A DNA stretch of 64,000 nucleotides. It comes from Phlebotomus papatasi. Lineage: Eukaryota; Arthropoda; Insecta; Diptera; Psychodidae. Positions 11,471-22,461 of the stretch are shown here, piece by piece. Location: contig NC_077222.1 of NCBI RefSeq assembly GCF_024763615.1, forward strand, positions 28,334,001-28,398,000, written 5' to 3'. Below the pieces are notes generated by a model. It saw only the letters and a program-made list of their open reading frames with translations, ran no database searches and had not been told where the DNA came from. Positions within the stretch are counted from its first letter, which is position 1, and every line of letters begins with the position of its first letter. Made by a program: the position numbers and the translations under genes.

Positions 11471-12331
11471 ACTGCTCGAACTTTACGAGGGAACAGTTTC
11501 CACAATCCAATTTCACTGCTCAAACTCTACCGAGAGAGCAGTATACCCAAGAAGAAAAGTAGCTGAATCATAGAACCAAGTATTAAACAAGTCTTTTAGT
11601 GTACTTTTAAAAGGCTTAAAGTGAGAATTTTCTGTTGAAATTCCTATAGAATATTTTAAGATCCTTAAGAGTGCGCTGCTTTATTTATAATAATTTCAGT
11701 GATGGAACCCAGAAGGTTATAAGCAAATAAAAGGATTTTTGGTTCTATAGTGCCTTACTTAAAGAATTCTATAAGAACATATTAAGAAAAAATTGCTCCT
11801 TTGGTATATAATCTCTCTGTCACGCTGTTCGTCTGTCCGTCAGGCTTTTGCCAGCTCTAAAGGCCAAATGGTTAGAGATAGTGACTTGGGACCTAAGGGG
11901 GATCCCGCATAAGTCGATCCAAGGATCTTCACAATATTCGTTGGGAAGGTTTTGGAATTTCCGACAAAACTGAAGCGGTTCCAATCGGTTTTGAACCGGT
12001 AATGAACCAGCTCATAACCGATAACTAATCTTTATTCTAAATTCAATTACATTAATTCTAAGTTATTTTGGGAAATATTTTGAGTGATTTATAAATCCTT
12101 TCAAATCGGGTTTGAACGCGTAATGAACCGGTTATGAGCCGATAAGTAATTTTTGTCCTAAATTCAATTTTACTACACTTAAAATTATTATCCGGGGTCT
12201 TTAAAGTTATTTACAAATTGGTTTAAATCGGTGGAGAACCGGTAAACAGTAAATGATGCGAAAGTGTTTTTTAGAAGTCACGAGTTCGAGCATTTAGAAA
12301 AGCCTGGAACGCTTTGCCACCCCTTTTTTTC
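11471..12331 (+). repeat. Repeat R, copy c
   Basis: Starts ACTGCTCGAACTTTACG, then GAGAGAGCAGTATA (interrupted by MITE family B), CACGCTGTTCGTCTGTCCGT, CGGTTTTGAACCGGTAATG, and ends GCTTTGCCACCCCTTTT. It is the most complete plus-strand copy apart from the insertion. Confidence 0.75.
11546..11804 (+). mobile_element. 259-bp MITE family B, copy 1 (inside repeat R)
   Basis: Ends CCCAAGAAG and TTGCTCCTTTGG, flanked by TA. It sits inside repeat R at GAGAGAGCAGTA/TATATAAT. The related R copy at 57324 has the uninterrupted GCAGTATATATAAT, which fixes the insertion as a clean TA duplication. Confidence 0.92.
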
Positions 12332-13231
12332 TTCAGTTTTTCACCATTCTAACTCTAATTGGTAAGAGATATTGATTTCTGGCCTTCGATGACCCCCCCT
12401 CACAAGACAACTTTCCCTACCAAACCAGCTTACCTGTATTAACCACCCCCTACCCCTTCCATCCTTCCACAAATAAGTTTTTTGACGTATTTCAAAATTA
12501 GGCCTGGCAATTTTGAAGGTAGTCTAACTGAACTTTTCGTCCCTCGACACATGTCACCGGAAAAATCGCCATATTGAATTCTTCAAGGGGAAAGTTCAAC
12601 CATTCTGGAGGGCCTAATTTTCAATGGATTTGATCAAATTTGGATTTATTTGAAAGATTATGAAATTCCAAGCTTGACTACATCGGTCACAATCGGCAAT
12701 GAATCTTAAAAGTAACGGTATTAGTTCTATTTTAAAATACTGTTTTTCGCGTTTTTACATTCTTCTGACCCATATAAAATTCTAATACTAATCAATAATT
12801 AAAGATCATTCATGATGTTTGATTCTAAATTCCCTAAATTCAGACCCGTGGCGTATAGTACCCTTGGCCTCATAAAGTTGAGATTCTATATTATTTTATT
12901 GGTACATTATGGTGAAATGTATGAAAGACGAAATGTGAAATATGAATAACGAAAACAAATTACGATAGTTTGCGTAAACTAAAATTTTAGCTATCGATCC
13001 ACTGAGATACCGTTTCAACATAACTCTGCAAATTAGACGAATTTTAAGAAGTCATGCTAACTATCGGACTGTCTTTCTTGTTCCGTTTGATTTGTCCCCG
13101 AACTAAAAGTCACACGATTAGAGGTAGTGGCTTGATATTTTCAGACATTCTCTCTTAAGGCTGAATATTTCTTAAAGCTGACTGAGACACATTGTTATCC
13201 TCTTCAATTCGTATATTATAAATATTGAATA
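12332..13231. other. Spacer without recognised gene
   Basis: Contains a weak inverted pair (CAAAATTAGGCC near 12495, GGCCTAATTTT near 12620) that may mark an old foldback. Nothing coding. Confidence 0.45.
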
Positions 13232-13427
13232 GGGGTAGATGGGGAAGTTTCTAGCATGCATGACTTTCGAAAATTTAAAATGATGGAATAATAAATTAAT
13301 ATATAATATTTGACATGTGTTATAAATGAAGAAACTATCTAGAATTATCTTAAAAAAATAGTTCATATAATGTCTGGCAAATAAAGTCACAGAAAACTAA
13401 AGTTGCCAGAACTACCCCACTCTTCCT
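13232..13427. mobile_element. TA-flanked MITE resembling families A and E
   Basis: GGGGTAGATGGGGAAGTTTC at the left; GCCAGAACTACCCCACTCTT at the right; TA flanks. A related half-copy (GGGTAGTTTCACGCATGC) is at 44660. Confidence 0.6.
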
Positions 13428-13946
13428 TAGTGAAAAGATCACGAGTAGGTCAAAATGACCATTTAATTTCTACCAGTTAACGATCATTGTTGTAATTATG
13501 TTTAACTATGTAAAATTGAATAAGGTGTCACATATATTGGTCGTTAAATATGAGAAAAAATAAGATTCATGTAATTTGAATTTCAATCTAAATTTGTAAT
13601 TCGAAATTTCACCATCAAACATGAATGACTTTTATCGATCTTTACTCGATTTATCGTTTTTTATAAAGCGAAAAATCTATATATATATGTAAAATAAGTA
13701 AAACTTAGTATAACGTTATATCGGTCTAGAGACAGTTATACACGGTATAAATTACTTTCTTTTATGTGTGTGACAGTCTTTCTCATCAAGTATTTTCAAT
13801 GTCAAAGGTTAAGCAGTTCTAAAGAGCATGTTTTACAATCGATTTTAGCAAGTTTAGAACCTCTGAGAAGAGCTTTAAATCCATGAAAAAAACGAAACGA
13901 AAACGAAAATACTTAGCTTTTAATTTTTATATGGAATACGTTATTA

Positions 13947-14205
13947 CCCAAGCAGCAAAATAGCTGCCTTATAGAACCAAGTATTAGACAAGTCTTTTAG
14001 TGCACTTTTAAAAGATTTAAAGTGAAAATTTTCTGTTGAAATTCCCATAGCAACTCTTAAGATCCTTAACAGTGCGCCACTTTACTCATAGTAATCTCAG
14101 TGATGGAAGCAAGAGCGTTATAAGTAAATAAATAGATTTTTGGTTCTATATTGCCTTTCCTAGGGAATTCTACAAGACTATTTTAAGAAAAAATTGCTCC
14201 TTGGG
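13947..14205 (+). mobile_element. 259-bp MITE family B, copy 2
   Basis: Ends CCCAAGCAGCAAAATAGC and AAATTGCTCCTTGGG between TA dinucleotides. Same length and close sequence to the copies at 11546 and 19891. No coding capacity. Confidence 0.92.
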
Positions 14206-14289
14206 TATGTTGCAATTTAAGTATATTTTTAGATGTGTTGTGATTCTGCTTAACTGGTTATGAACCAGTTAAGGTCTTTTAAAATAATA

Positions 14290-14511
14290 CTCCCTCAGTC
14301 CCAAAAAAATTGTCTATGTGGGAAGAAATTTTATTCTGCTAAAAAATGTTTTTCCTGGCAAAATCATTGAGAATGTAAGATTTCTTAGGGTAAATGATTA
14401 ATGTTCTGCAAATGCCACATGAATGAACACGTTTAACGAAAGAATTCCTAGAAATCGTTTTTCAGTTCCAAAATTTCTCCGAAATGTACAACGTTTTTGG
14501 GACAGAGGGAG
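14290..14511 (+). mobile_element. Stowaway-like MITE
   Basis: Termini CTCCCTCAGTCCCAAAAAAA and TTTTTGGGACAGAGGGAG are flanked by TA on both sides; 222 bp. This is the classic Stowaway terminal sequence (CTCCCTCYGTCCC), a group related to Tc1/mariner and best known from plants. Only one copy is seen here. Confidence 0.85.
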
Positions 14512-14749
14512 TACAGTTTAAAAAGAACATTACGAATTGTTCAAACTTGTGAATTGCCTAGGCTATGAGTTGGACTGCAAGATAACTTTATTAATGTAGA
14601 CTAGTATAATACAAATCCATTTTTGGGTGTATCATCTAAATTACGAGTTTGTCATCTTATTTGATTAATTAAACAGACTTACATATATCTGTTTGAGAGA
14701 CAGGTCAAGAAAACAAAAAAAAGTTATATTACACTATAAACCTATAAAC

Positions 14750-14891
14750 CAGAGGTGTGCAAGAAACGTTTAAAATCGAACAAACGCCAAATGAAACTTG
14801 TAGGCCAATAATGGTCAAAACCGTCAAAACGCTACCTGAACAAACTTATTTTGACGTTTATTCGGTTTCAAACGGTTCTTGCACACCTCTG
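14750..14891. mobile_element. 142-bp foldback (CAGAGGTGTGCAAGAA ends)
   Basis: CAGAGGTGTGCAAGAA and TTCTTGCACACCTCTG are perfect inverted ends, with further pairing inward (CGTTTAAAA, TTTCAAACG). No TA flanks; the target duplication is unclear. Confidence 0.75.
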
Positions 14892-16384
14892 CTATAAACA
14901 CTATACATATAAGGGATTTTTTTTAATATAAAAATGTATATTTTAAATTGTAAGTCCTGCACTATATTCTATTACACCATGTATACATGGAATGAAAAAA
15001 ACAGGGCAAATTTTTAACTCTCTGTTGAATTGATGCAAATTCTTTTGAACGCATGTGTTTATTATGTTATGGAAAATAGACATATCTTTCTAACGACAAG
15101 GGAGAAAATTTCAACGGTACAAATATGGGAAATACCTTGCAGGAGAATTGGAATCAATATCTTCGTGAAAGTGTATACAAAAATCAATTGTAAGAAGCCC
15201 GAGGATGATATACAGGAGAAAAGTTTACTTTTGAAAACAATATGAACAAGGCATTATTCTATGTTGGGAATGAACATTAAATTTTAGTACAATAAAATTG
15301 TATATGTATAGGAAATTCAGAAATGGAAAGATTTTTTTTTTCAAACTTATTCCATAGGGATTTGCAATAGGGAATGACCTAATTTCTGTCCTATTTGCAT
15401 TCATAATTTTGCTGTTGGGATATGCATTTTGGGCAGAAGGAGCCTCTTTTCGCAAGTTGAAATCTTGTACTATAGCCCGTAATTGACTGGTCGAAAGAAC
15501 CGCAGAAGCTTTTTGGTATTTGGGAGATGTCGGAATCCCAAGTGCATAGACCGTGGAATTTAAATTACCAATTTTGGGAGACAGCTTCTAAAGCACTATA
15601 CGAAGGAGCTTCTGTTCAGTCATGCGGACAACGTTTATGTTGGGAAAAAGCGCATACATTAGTAAAGCATTCCCTTTTGTAATCACTTTTTTTCCCCATT
15701 AATCATGAACGTGTAATGTCGGAAAACACATTCGAGATAGTAAATTCAAAAGCAAGAATTGAGAATTTATACATCCATTTAGAGAGAGTAGTATCAAGTT
15801 GGATTGTTATTTTCTAGCTATACTTTTACGTATATATTTAAGGCAATTTAATATTTCGTTCAAGTTTTATTTAATTTAAATGATGAGGAACTTTTCCTAA
15901 ATGAAAATCTATAAATCATCTTAAAATGCATTAAATAACAATAAAAATAAAAAAAATAGATTATAGACCAAGACAGTTCTCAATACTATTTCATATTACT
16001 TTAATTCTTTACTTTCAATTCTTGTATTTAAATTTTTCTGGGCAAAGTTAGTAGAATTTCATAAAAGCTATTTGTAAATTTTTATAAAAAAAAACTATAA
16101 CTTTCAGACAATTTTTAGTGACACAAGATAAAGCATTAATCGGAATGTATCATTTTTAAACCTTCAGTAATTTTTTAGTTCATCGTTTTGCAACTACAGA
16201 AATTTAAAGGAGTTACCTGTACCTGGGTCACACAGACTTTAAAAACAGCATATTTGTTTTTCAATTTTTTTATATCTTTCAACAAAATAAGAAAAGTTAT
16301 TCCAAGCTCTTAAGCAAAAAAAAAATCTAAAATATTTTTTTTTATTTCTCATGCAAAATTTATCAATTTATCAAAAATTTATCA
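14892..16384. other. Spacer without recognised gene
   Basis: AT-rich. The frames at 15030-15245 (+) and 15225-15455 (-) show no domain pattern and no splice-supported context. Confidence 0.5.
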
Positions 16385-16575
16385 TGCCATACTTATTGAC
16401 ACTTTCAGTACCGATTTGGGATATGAAATTTGAACATCTCTTTTTATAAGAATAGGTAGATTACAGAAAAAAAACATCATATTACTTGCATTTTACCAGT
16501 TACATTAAATAAATTTCATCATTTTGGGAAAAGTGTCAACAGGGATTCCCTGTAGAAGAGGTGTTCCTTCGATCC
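16385..16575 (-). mobile_element. Family L MITE, truncated
   Basis: On the minus strand GGATCGAAGGAACACCTCTT, then AGGGAATCCCTGTTGACACT, parallels 7525-7757, including the AAATTTCATATC segment. The far end is eroded. Confidence 0.65.
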
Positions 16576-17550
16576 TATATTCTGACTAATAGTTTAAGTT
16601 AATATGGAAAATCTTCAATAATTTGTCTTATTTATTTTATATTAATTACAATATTATTATGATGATCTTTCTTATTAACAATTTCATCTCAGCCTTAACA
16701 AAAGATAGATTATTTGTGTCCTAAGTATCGTGCACTCAAACCGCTCCTTTATTGCTATTATTCTTTTCCTCATTGTCATCAAAATGTCCTACTTTCCTTT
16801 TCTCATCGTGGACCTTAGTGAAAATATGTACCTTGGAATATAATGACATCAGCTCGTTATGTATTTCCTTAATGAACTGTTGTCCCCTTCGCATTCATTC
16901 AGATTTATTTTCGTATGGCCCTCCTGCATCGTGGGATTTCCCTCTTCATCATCCTCTATCTCGGGGCCTGAATAATTAATATTACAAGATCAGAAATTAA
17001 ATAGAAATTCAATTTGCGAATGTAAATTTCTCTGTTTAGTCTACCGCGAATTTTGGGTTATACATTTTATTCTTAAGTTGTCTGTGGTGATGGCATGTTG
17101 CTGAAGAGTAGTATGTAGCATTCTAGAAAGATTATTATGAAAATAATAAACACTACGCAAATCTCCAGCTTTGTCAGGAAATGACTTTTGCGCTTTTCGT
17201 TTATAATAATAACGTTGACATGTTAATTGCTTCAAATTTACATACACGACTAGTAAGGGCTTTTAAATCCGTCACACCTTACCCTTCCAAAGGAAAAGCT
17301 CTATTGAATTTTTATATAATAGTGCATGACAATTAAAATTCTCGGAGACATTTTTACTAACCAGTTCTACTAATTGGGACACGCAATATTGCGTAAGGAT
17401 GAATAAAATGTTTAAAAGTGAGGCAATATTTTGCCACCCTTAATGATCCGGTTTAGACATATTTTTGTAAAGCATTAAGGCCTGTTTTTACTGTAGTATA
17501 GGGTGTATTGGTTAGGGTTATAAAAAATTTAGGATGGTCTCTCTTACTTA
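16576..17550. other. Spacer without recognised gene
   Basis: AT-rich; the frame at 16752-16979 has no recognisable domain. No repeat family recognised. Confidence 0.45.
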
Positions 17551-17769
17551 GGGGAAAGCGTACTACCTTCGGACGATTTATACTTCGCACAAATCATTTT
17601 TTTTTCAATGTGTTATAAATGAATTTGGCCCATTATAATATTGTATTTTAATAGTTAGTCCAATGCCCCAAATTTTCAGAAAAGAGCTATGGGTGAAATC
17701 TATAAGTAACACAAAGAAAAAAATGAATTGTCCGAATCTTGAGTCGTCCGAAGGTAGCACATTTCCCCC
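17551..17769. mobile_element. TA-flanked MITE related to family F
   Basis: GGGGAAAGCGTACTACCTTC with GGACGA at the left; TCGTCCGAAGGTAGCACATT with TCCCCC at the right; TA flanks; 219 bp. Confidence 0.82.
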
Positions 17770-18108
17770 TACCTTTTATTATTATAACTCGAACAGAGAT
17801 GTATAGGGTAGTAGAACCTCTTAATGCTACTGCCTGATTTGGCGGCAGTTTGCATACAATTTTTATTTTCAAAATTAAAATTTTTAAGTAGCGAAAGACA
17901 ATTAAAAAAAAAAAAGATCTTTGTCACTGTAAGTTGGAAAGTCGAGATAGTCAGTCCGGTTTAAAACGGTTAGAGCGTCAGAGAAGAAGGACGTGTGAAC
18001 TTGAGTATCTCGAGGGAATCTGGCTGAGTGCTGCAAGGTGTTGCCTTCCAGAGGTACACCGGCTAGTTGCCTTAAGATAGCCCATTCCTTTCAATCATTC
18101 CAAGCTAA

Positions 18109-18338
18109 TGGCGCTGGCACATCTTGTCAATTGAGTGAATTTCAATCGATTGAAATTTTTCCTCTTACTCTTTCAAACTTAAATCAGATATAGCTGTCTC
18201 TTTCTGTCAAATTAAAATTAAAATTGAAATTGAAAATGAAATTTAAATTTAAATTTCATTCTGATTTCAGTTTGAAAGAGTAAGAGGAAAAATTTCAATC
18301 GATTGAATTTCACTCAATTAAAAGGTGTGCCAGTGCCA
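18109..18338. mobile_element. 230-bp foldback with long arms
   Basis: TGGCGCTGGCACATCTTG and AATTTCAATCGATTGAAATT at the left pair with GGAAAAATTTCAATCGATTG and AAGGTGTGCCAGTGCCA at the right. It lies 58 bp left of the Tc1-like element at 18397. Confidence 0.8.
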
Positions 18339-18396
18339 CAAGAATACGACCGATGGTTTACAATAGGAAATTAAATAGATGATATTTTGACTTATA

Positions 18397-19180
18397 CAGT
18401 GCCGCTCAATAATTTAAAGACACCCATTTTTTCATGTGTTCACACCAAATTTGTAGCCCTTCCGGACTACTGACGCTTACACTCAACAGGTGGTGGCCCT
18501 CTTTTTGGGATTCGCAGGCTCAGCATCCGCACTCTGAGCCTTCCCATGACACACTGACTCCACCACACATGGCGCCAGGGTGTCATACCACTCACTCTGA
18601 AGCAGGTCAGGGAGGCAACCTTGAGATTGCAATAGGAAGGGTTGCCAACGGTGAGGAATGTAACGACACGATCGCTACTTAACCGTTTGTGGCGGAAAAA
18701 TCTTCTACAAATTTAAATTTATGGCCTTAAAAACAAGTATAAATTACAATTAGCGTCATCTGAAAATCCATATCTAATTTAGTTTTATCTTTTTTTTTGA
18801 CAGTTGGCAGCACTGTAGCCAGTTTAGATATCCAAAATCGTCAAAAACAAATACTAACATTCAATTAAGGGTTTTGTACTAATTACTCAAATTGTGCAAT
18901 TCCAAAAAAATACTAACAAAAACGTGTTTTAGCAACATACATTTGCTTATTTTTATATAAAATAATAATAAAAACAGTTATTATAGGGCAAAGAATAGTG
19001 AAATAAGAAACTTGAACATTTTGTTTAAAATTCCATGGAAAATTAATGCAAAATGGGTAAAAAACGATGTTGCTATGCGATGATGCTAGTTGTAATTCAT
19101 ACTTGTTTTAAAGGTTATTAATTTAAATTTCGTGTAAAAAAATGAAAAAATGGGTGTCTTTAAATTATTGAGCGGCACTG
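18397..19180. mobile_element. Tc1/mariner-like non-autonomous element with a GC-rich core
   Basis: CAGTGCCGCTCAATAATTTA with AAGACACCCA at the left; its complement (TTATTGAGCGGCACTG) at the right; TA flanks; 784 bp. The ends are typical of Tc1/mariner. The interior at 18440-18690 is clearly GC-richer than the window and has no transposase motif, suggesting captured or foreign filler. Confidence 0.85.
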
Positions 19181-19216
19181 TATAAATAAAATTTTTCGAC
19201 AAAAATATTTGTGGTA

Positions 19217-19774
19217 GGGTAAGATGAGGTAATTTGGAATCATGTCTAATTTGGAACTATGAGATTTTCTTACAGTTTCATATGGTAAAAGGAAAAAACA
19301 ACATACAGTAGACTCTCTCAAATTCGGGCATATGGGACCGAGATGTCAGCCGAATAAGATAGAAATTCGGGCGACAAATTTTTTGAAATGCAACGATTTT
19401 TTATTCATCTGCATACACATATTGAGTTTACACACTCATATATAACGTTAATTGCGTAAAAATCCCTCAATAATGCAAAATCACATCAAAACTAAGACAA
19501 ACCATGCCAAATTTGAGCATATTTGATTCATTTGATAATCATAATCAAACTTGAAAAATGACAACAAACTTTTTTCAAATGTAACCGTTGCCCGAATTAA
19601 AAAGTAGCCCGATCTTAAAAGAGCCGAATTTGCGAGAGTCTACTGTAGAAGTACTCTCGAATGAGGAGTCTTGTGCTTTTTCGTGGTATCCTTTTCCTCT
19701 TTTACCATCTGAAACAGTGAAAAAATCTCAAAATTTTAAAATAGACATGATTCTAAATTATCCCATCTTGCCCC
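19217..19774 (+). mobile_element. Family H MITE with nested pogo-like MITE
   Basis: GGGTAAGATGAGGTAATTTG at the left; AATTATCCCATCTTGCCCC at the right. It matches the 217-bp copies at 43620 and 35849 once the insertion at 19306-19645 is removed. Confidence 0.85.
19306..19645. mobile_element. Pogo/Tc1-mariner-type MITE (CAGTAGACTCTC ends)
   Basis: CAGTAGACTCTCTCAAATTC and GAATTTGCGAGAGTCTACTG are inverted ends, with TA duplicated at 19304-19305 and 19646-19647. CAGT starts and TA targets are typical of pogo and mariner relatives. 340 bp, non-coding. Confidence 0.85.
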
Positions 19775-19890
19775 ATTTAAATTATTCTATTTTGATTTTT
19801 AAAATATTTTACTTTGGTCATTAAAAAAATGTGAAATTAATCAGAATTGATTTTATTTAAATCGTATTAATTATGCCGAAATGGTACATA

Positions 19891-20149
19891 CCCAAGAAGC
19901 AAAATAGCTGCCTTATAGAACCAAGTATTAAACAAGTCTTTTAGTGCACTTTTAAAAGACTTAAAGTGAGAATTTTCTGTTAAAATTCCTATAGAAGCTT
20001 TTAGGATCCTTAAGAGTGCGCCACTTGACTTATAGTAATCTCTGTGATGGAACCAAGAGCTTTATAAGCAAATAAAACGATTTTTGGTTCTATAGTGCCT
20101 TACTTAAGGAATTCTACAAGACTATATTAAGAAAAAATTGCTTTTTGGG
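19891..20149 (+). mobile_element. 259-bp MITE family B, copy 3
   Basis: Ends CCCAAGAAGCAAAATAGC and AAATTGCTTTTTGGG, flanked by TA. All three copies are exactly 259 bp and in the same orientation, with scattered substitutions only. Confidence 0.92.
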
Positions 20150-20257
20150 TAACTTCTTAATTTTCCCCCTTTTCAACAATATTTCACAATTTTCAAATGC
20201 ATTATTTAGTATTTAAAAATTTATATTAACTGACAATTTTTACCAATTTACTGTCTA

Positions 20258-20420
20258 ATCTAATCGATAATATCGAATCGATAAATCTGTAACTGTTAAA
20301 TTTAGCTAATACTGGATTTTGAAACATTATAGCATCATTCATTGAACATTCTTAAAAGAATGTGACTATTGCTGTATTTAAATATATTGGCTACAAAAAG
20401 TGTATGTAGCTATCATATCA
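20258..20420. repeat. Dispersed repeat S, copy 1
   Basis: Shares ATCGAATCGATA and CATTCTTAAAAGAATGTGAC with 35148-35345. No ends could be defined. Confidence 0.5.
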
Positions 20421-20510
20421 AATTTTCAGAACTGGCAGACGGTAAGAAGTTACCACGTCACATCAATTTTCATTGAACGAAAATTATTTACTATTTTTTA
20501 TTATTAAGTA

Positions 20511-20946
20511 GGGTAAGTATGCCAAATTCCGGCCAGCTTGCAATTTCGGCCACCTTTTTTGTTCCTCGAATTTCCATGAACTTTTAGATTTTACGTACTC
20601 TAGAGATTATACAATGCAAAAGAATAACAAAAAATGTAACTTCGACAAACGAGATGACGTGAAAAAGATATTGGAAGAATTCCCGAAGGGCAAGGAACTA
20701 TGAGAATAATGAGAATGAAGGTGGCTCAAATAGGGAACCAAAGTTATGTCTACATTTTTATTCATTTTAAAATGTATTAAGAATGATTTTAGAGTAAATC
20801 AAGATGGTAAACTCTTTACAAGGTTCCAAGCAACACTCTTTCAGAAGAAAGAATAAAAAAAATTAATTTGTATTTAAAATATTACATTTCAAACGTGAGA
20901 CTTCGACGCTTGCATGCAACTATGCCAAAATTTGGCACACTTACCC
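20511..20946 (+). mobile_element. Family G element, copy 1, with 29-codon frame
   Basis: GGGTAAGTATGCCAAATTCC at the left; AAATTTGGCACACTTACCC at the right; TA flanks; 436 bp. The plus strand carries an ATG-to-TGA frame at 20614-20703 (MQKNNKKCNFDKRDDVKK, ILEEFPKGKEL). Confidence 0.88.
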
Positions 20947-22034
20947 TATTTCTATAATAGATGGAGATGATTTGTTGATTCTAACTGATAAATTCAAAAG
21001 ACTTTTTGATAATATAAATAATTTATAAAACAATTTTTGTAAGTTGTTTCAAACATTTTTTTTGGATTGTGAATAAATTATTAAGTAAATGTAATATACT
21101 TTTCTGTAAGTGGAAAAATATCTAACTGGCGAAAGAAGGTAAAGCAAAGCGATTCACCCTGTCATATTGGAGTTGAGTAATATTCCGATTTTGCATTCTT
21201 TTGATACATTTACCGCAGAAATGAAATTAATTTTCTCTTATGCATTTCTCAGTGTTTAACTTTTCATCTGCTATTTATATCAAACAAAATGAAATTCTCT
21301 GTCGCTTAAGAGAAAAATCTTGGGGATTTGTTATTTTGTCCCTTCAGTTTCTTATTGTGCTCGTAAAACAGAACGCTAAGAAGCATGAAAAGATGAAAAA
21401 GGCTAGAGTTACAAAAGATTTCTAGGATAATGGGACTCAACGGAAAAAAATATGACTACTTCAACGGAAAAATGTATCTTGCTGAAGGATGTTGCTTTTA
21501 TAGTGTCATTCAACTTGTGCTATTCACTTTGGTGTTTGATTTTTCTGCCTTGTTGCTCACCCAAAAGATTTTTATTGGGTTGTTTGCTTGCTTTTATGAA
21601 TTATCTGTTTAACCATTTTCTATTGCCCACAAAGTAGCATTGTACAACTTTATATTATTAAATTTGTTGAATACGCATAGTATATTGTTTATCATATCAT
21701 ACGAAAGATATTTTTTCAGAATATACCCTTAATTTGCATAAAAAACTGTCTAACGAATATTAAATGATGTAGAAAGATATATAAGCCCAGAAAAATATAG
21801 GATAATTTGAATATATAATTTTGGTACAAGGTTGAAGGTTTAAACATGCTTCTTAAGTATAAATTGCAATCTACTTTTCATCCAAAAAAAGTCTTAGGAG
21901 GTAGAAGATGTCATTCCGATTGTATTTTAAGCTAAAAAATTTTGTATGAACAAAAAAAAAATGTTTTGATTTTTTTTTGATTCGTAAATGATATAATTTT
22001 TTAAAATATTTTTAAAGTAAGTGCGAAGCATATA
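20947..22034. other. Spacer between two family G copies
   Basis: AT-rich spacer flanked by family G elements in opposite orientation. The three short plus frames at 21240-21637 are not supported as genes. Confidence 0.5.
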
Positions 22035-22461
22035 GGATAAGTGTACCAAATTTCGGCATAGTTGCATGCAAGCGCCAAAGTCTCAAGTTTGAAATGTAAT
22101 ATTTTAAATACAAATTGATTTTTTTCATTCTTTCTTCTGAAAGAGTGTTGCGTGGAACCTTGTAAAGAGTTTACCGTCTTTATTTACTCTAAAATCATTC
22201 TTAATATATTTTAAAATGAATAAAAATATAGACATAACTTTGGTTCCCTATTTCGGCCACCTTCATTCTCATAGTTCCTTGTTCTTCGGGAATTCTTCCA
22301 ATATCTTTTTCACGTGATCTCGTTTGTCGAAGCTACATTTTTTGTTATTCTTTTGCATTGTATAATCTCTAGAGTACGTAAGATGTAAAAGTTCATGGAA
22401 ATTCGAGGAACAAAAAAGGTGGCCGAAATTGCAAGCTGGCCGGAATTTGGCACACTTACCC
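22035..22461 (-). mobile_element. Family G element, copy 2, opposite orientation
   Basis: GGATAAGTGTACCAAATTTC at the left; CCGGAATTTGGCACACTTAC plus CC at the right; TA flanks; 427 bp. The 29-codon frame is on the minus strand at 22269-22358. Confidence 0.88.

Noticed and set aside
12486..12632. Foldback around CAAAATTAGGCC / GGCCTAATTTT
   Set aside because: The inverted pair is short and isolated; no element boundaries or target duplication could be found.
18434..18682. 82-codon frame in the Tc1-like element
   Set aside because: Low-complexity, no transposase or other motif; probably an accident of the GC-rich core.
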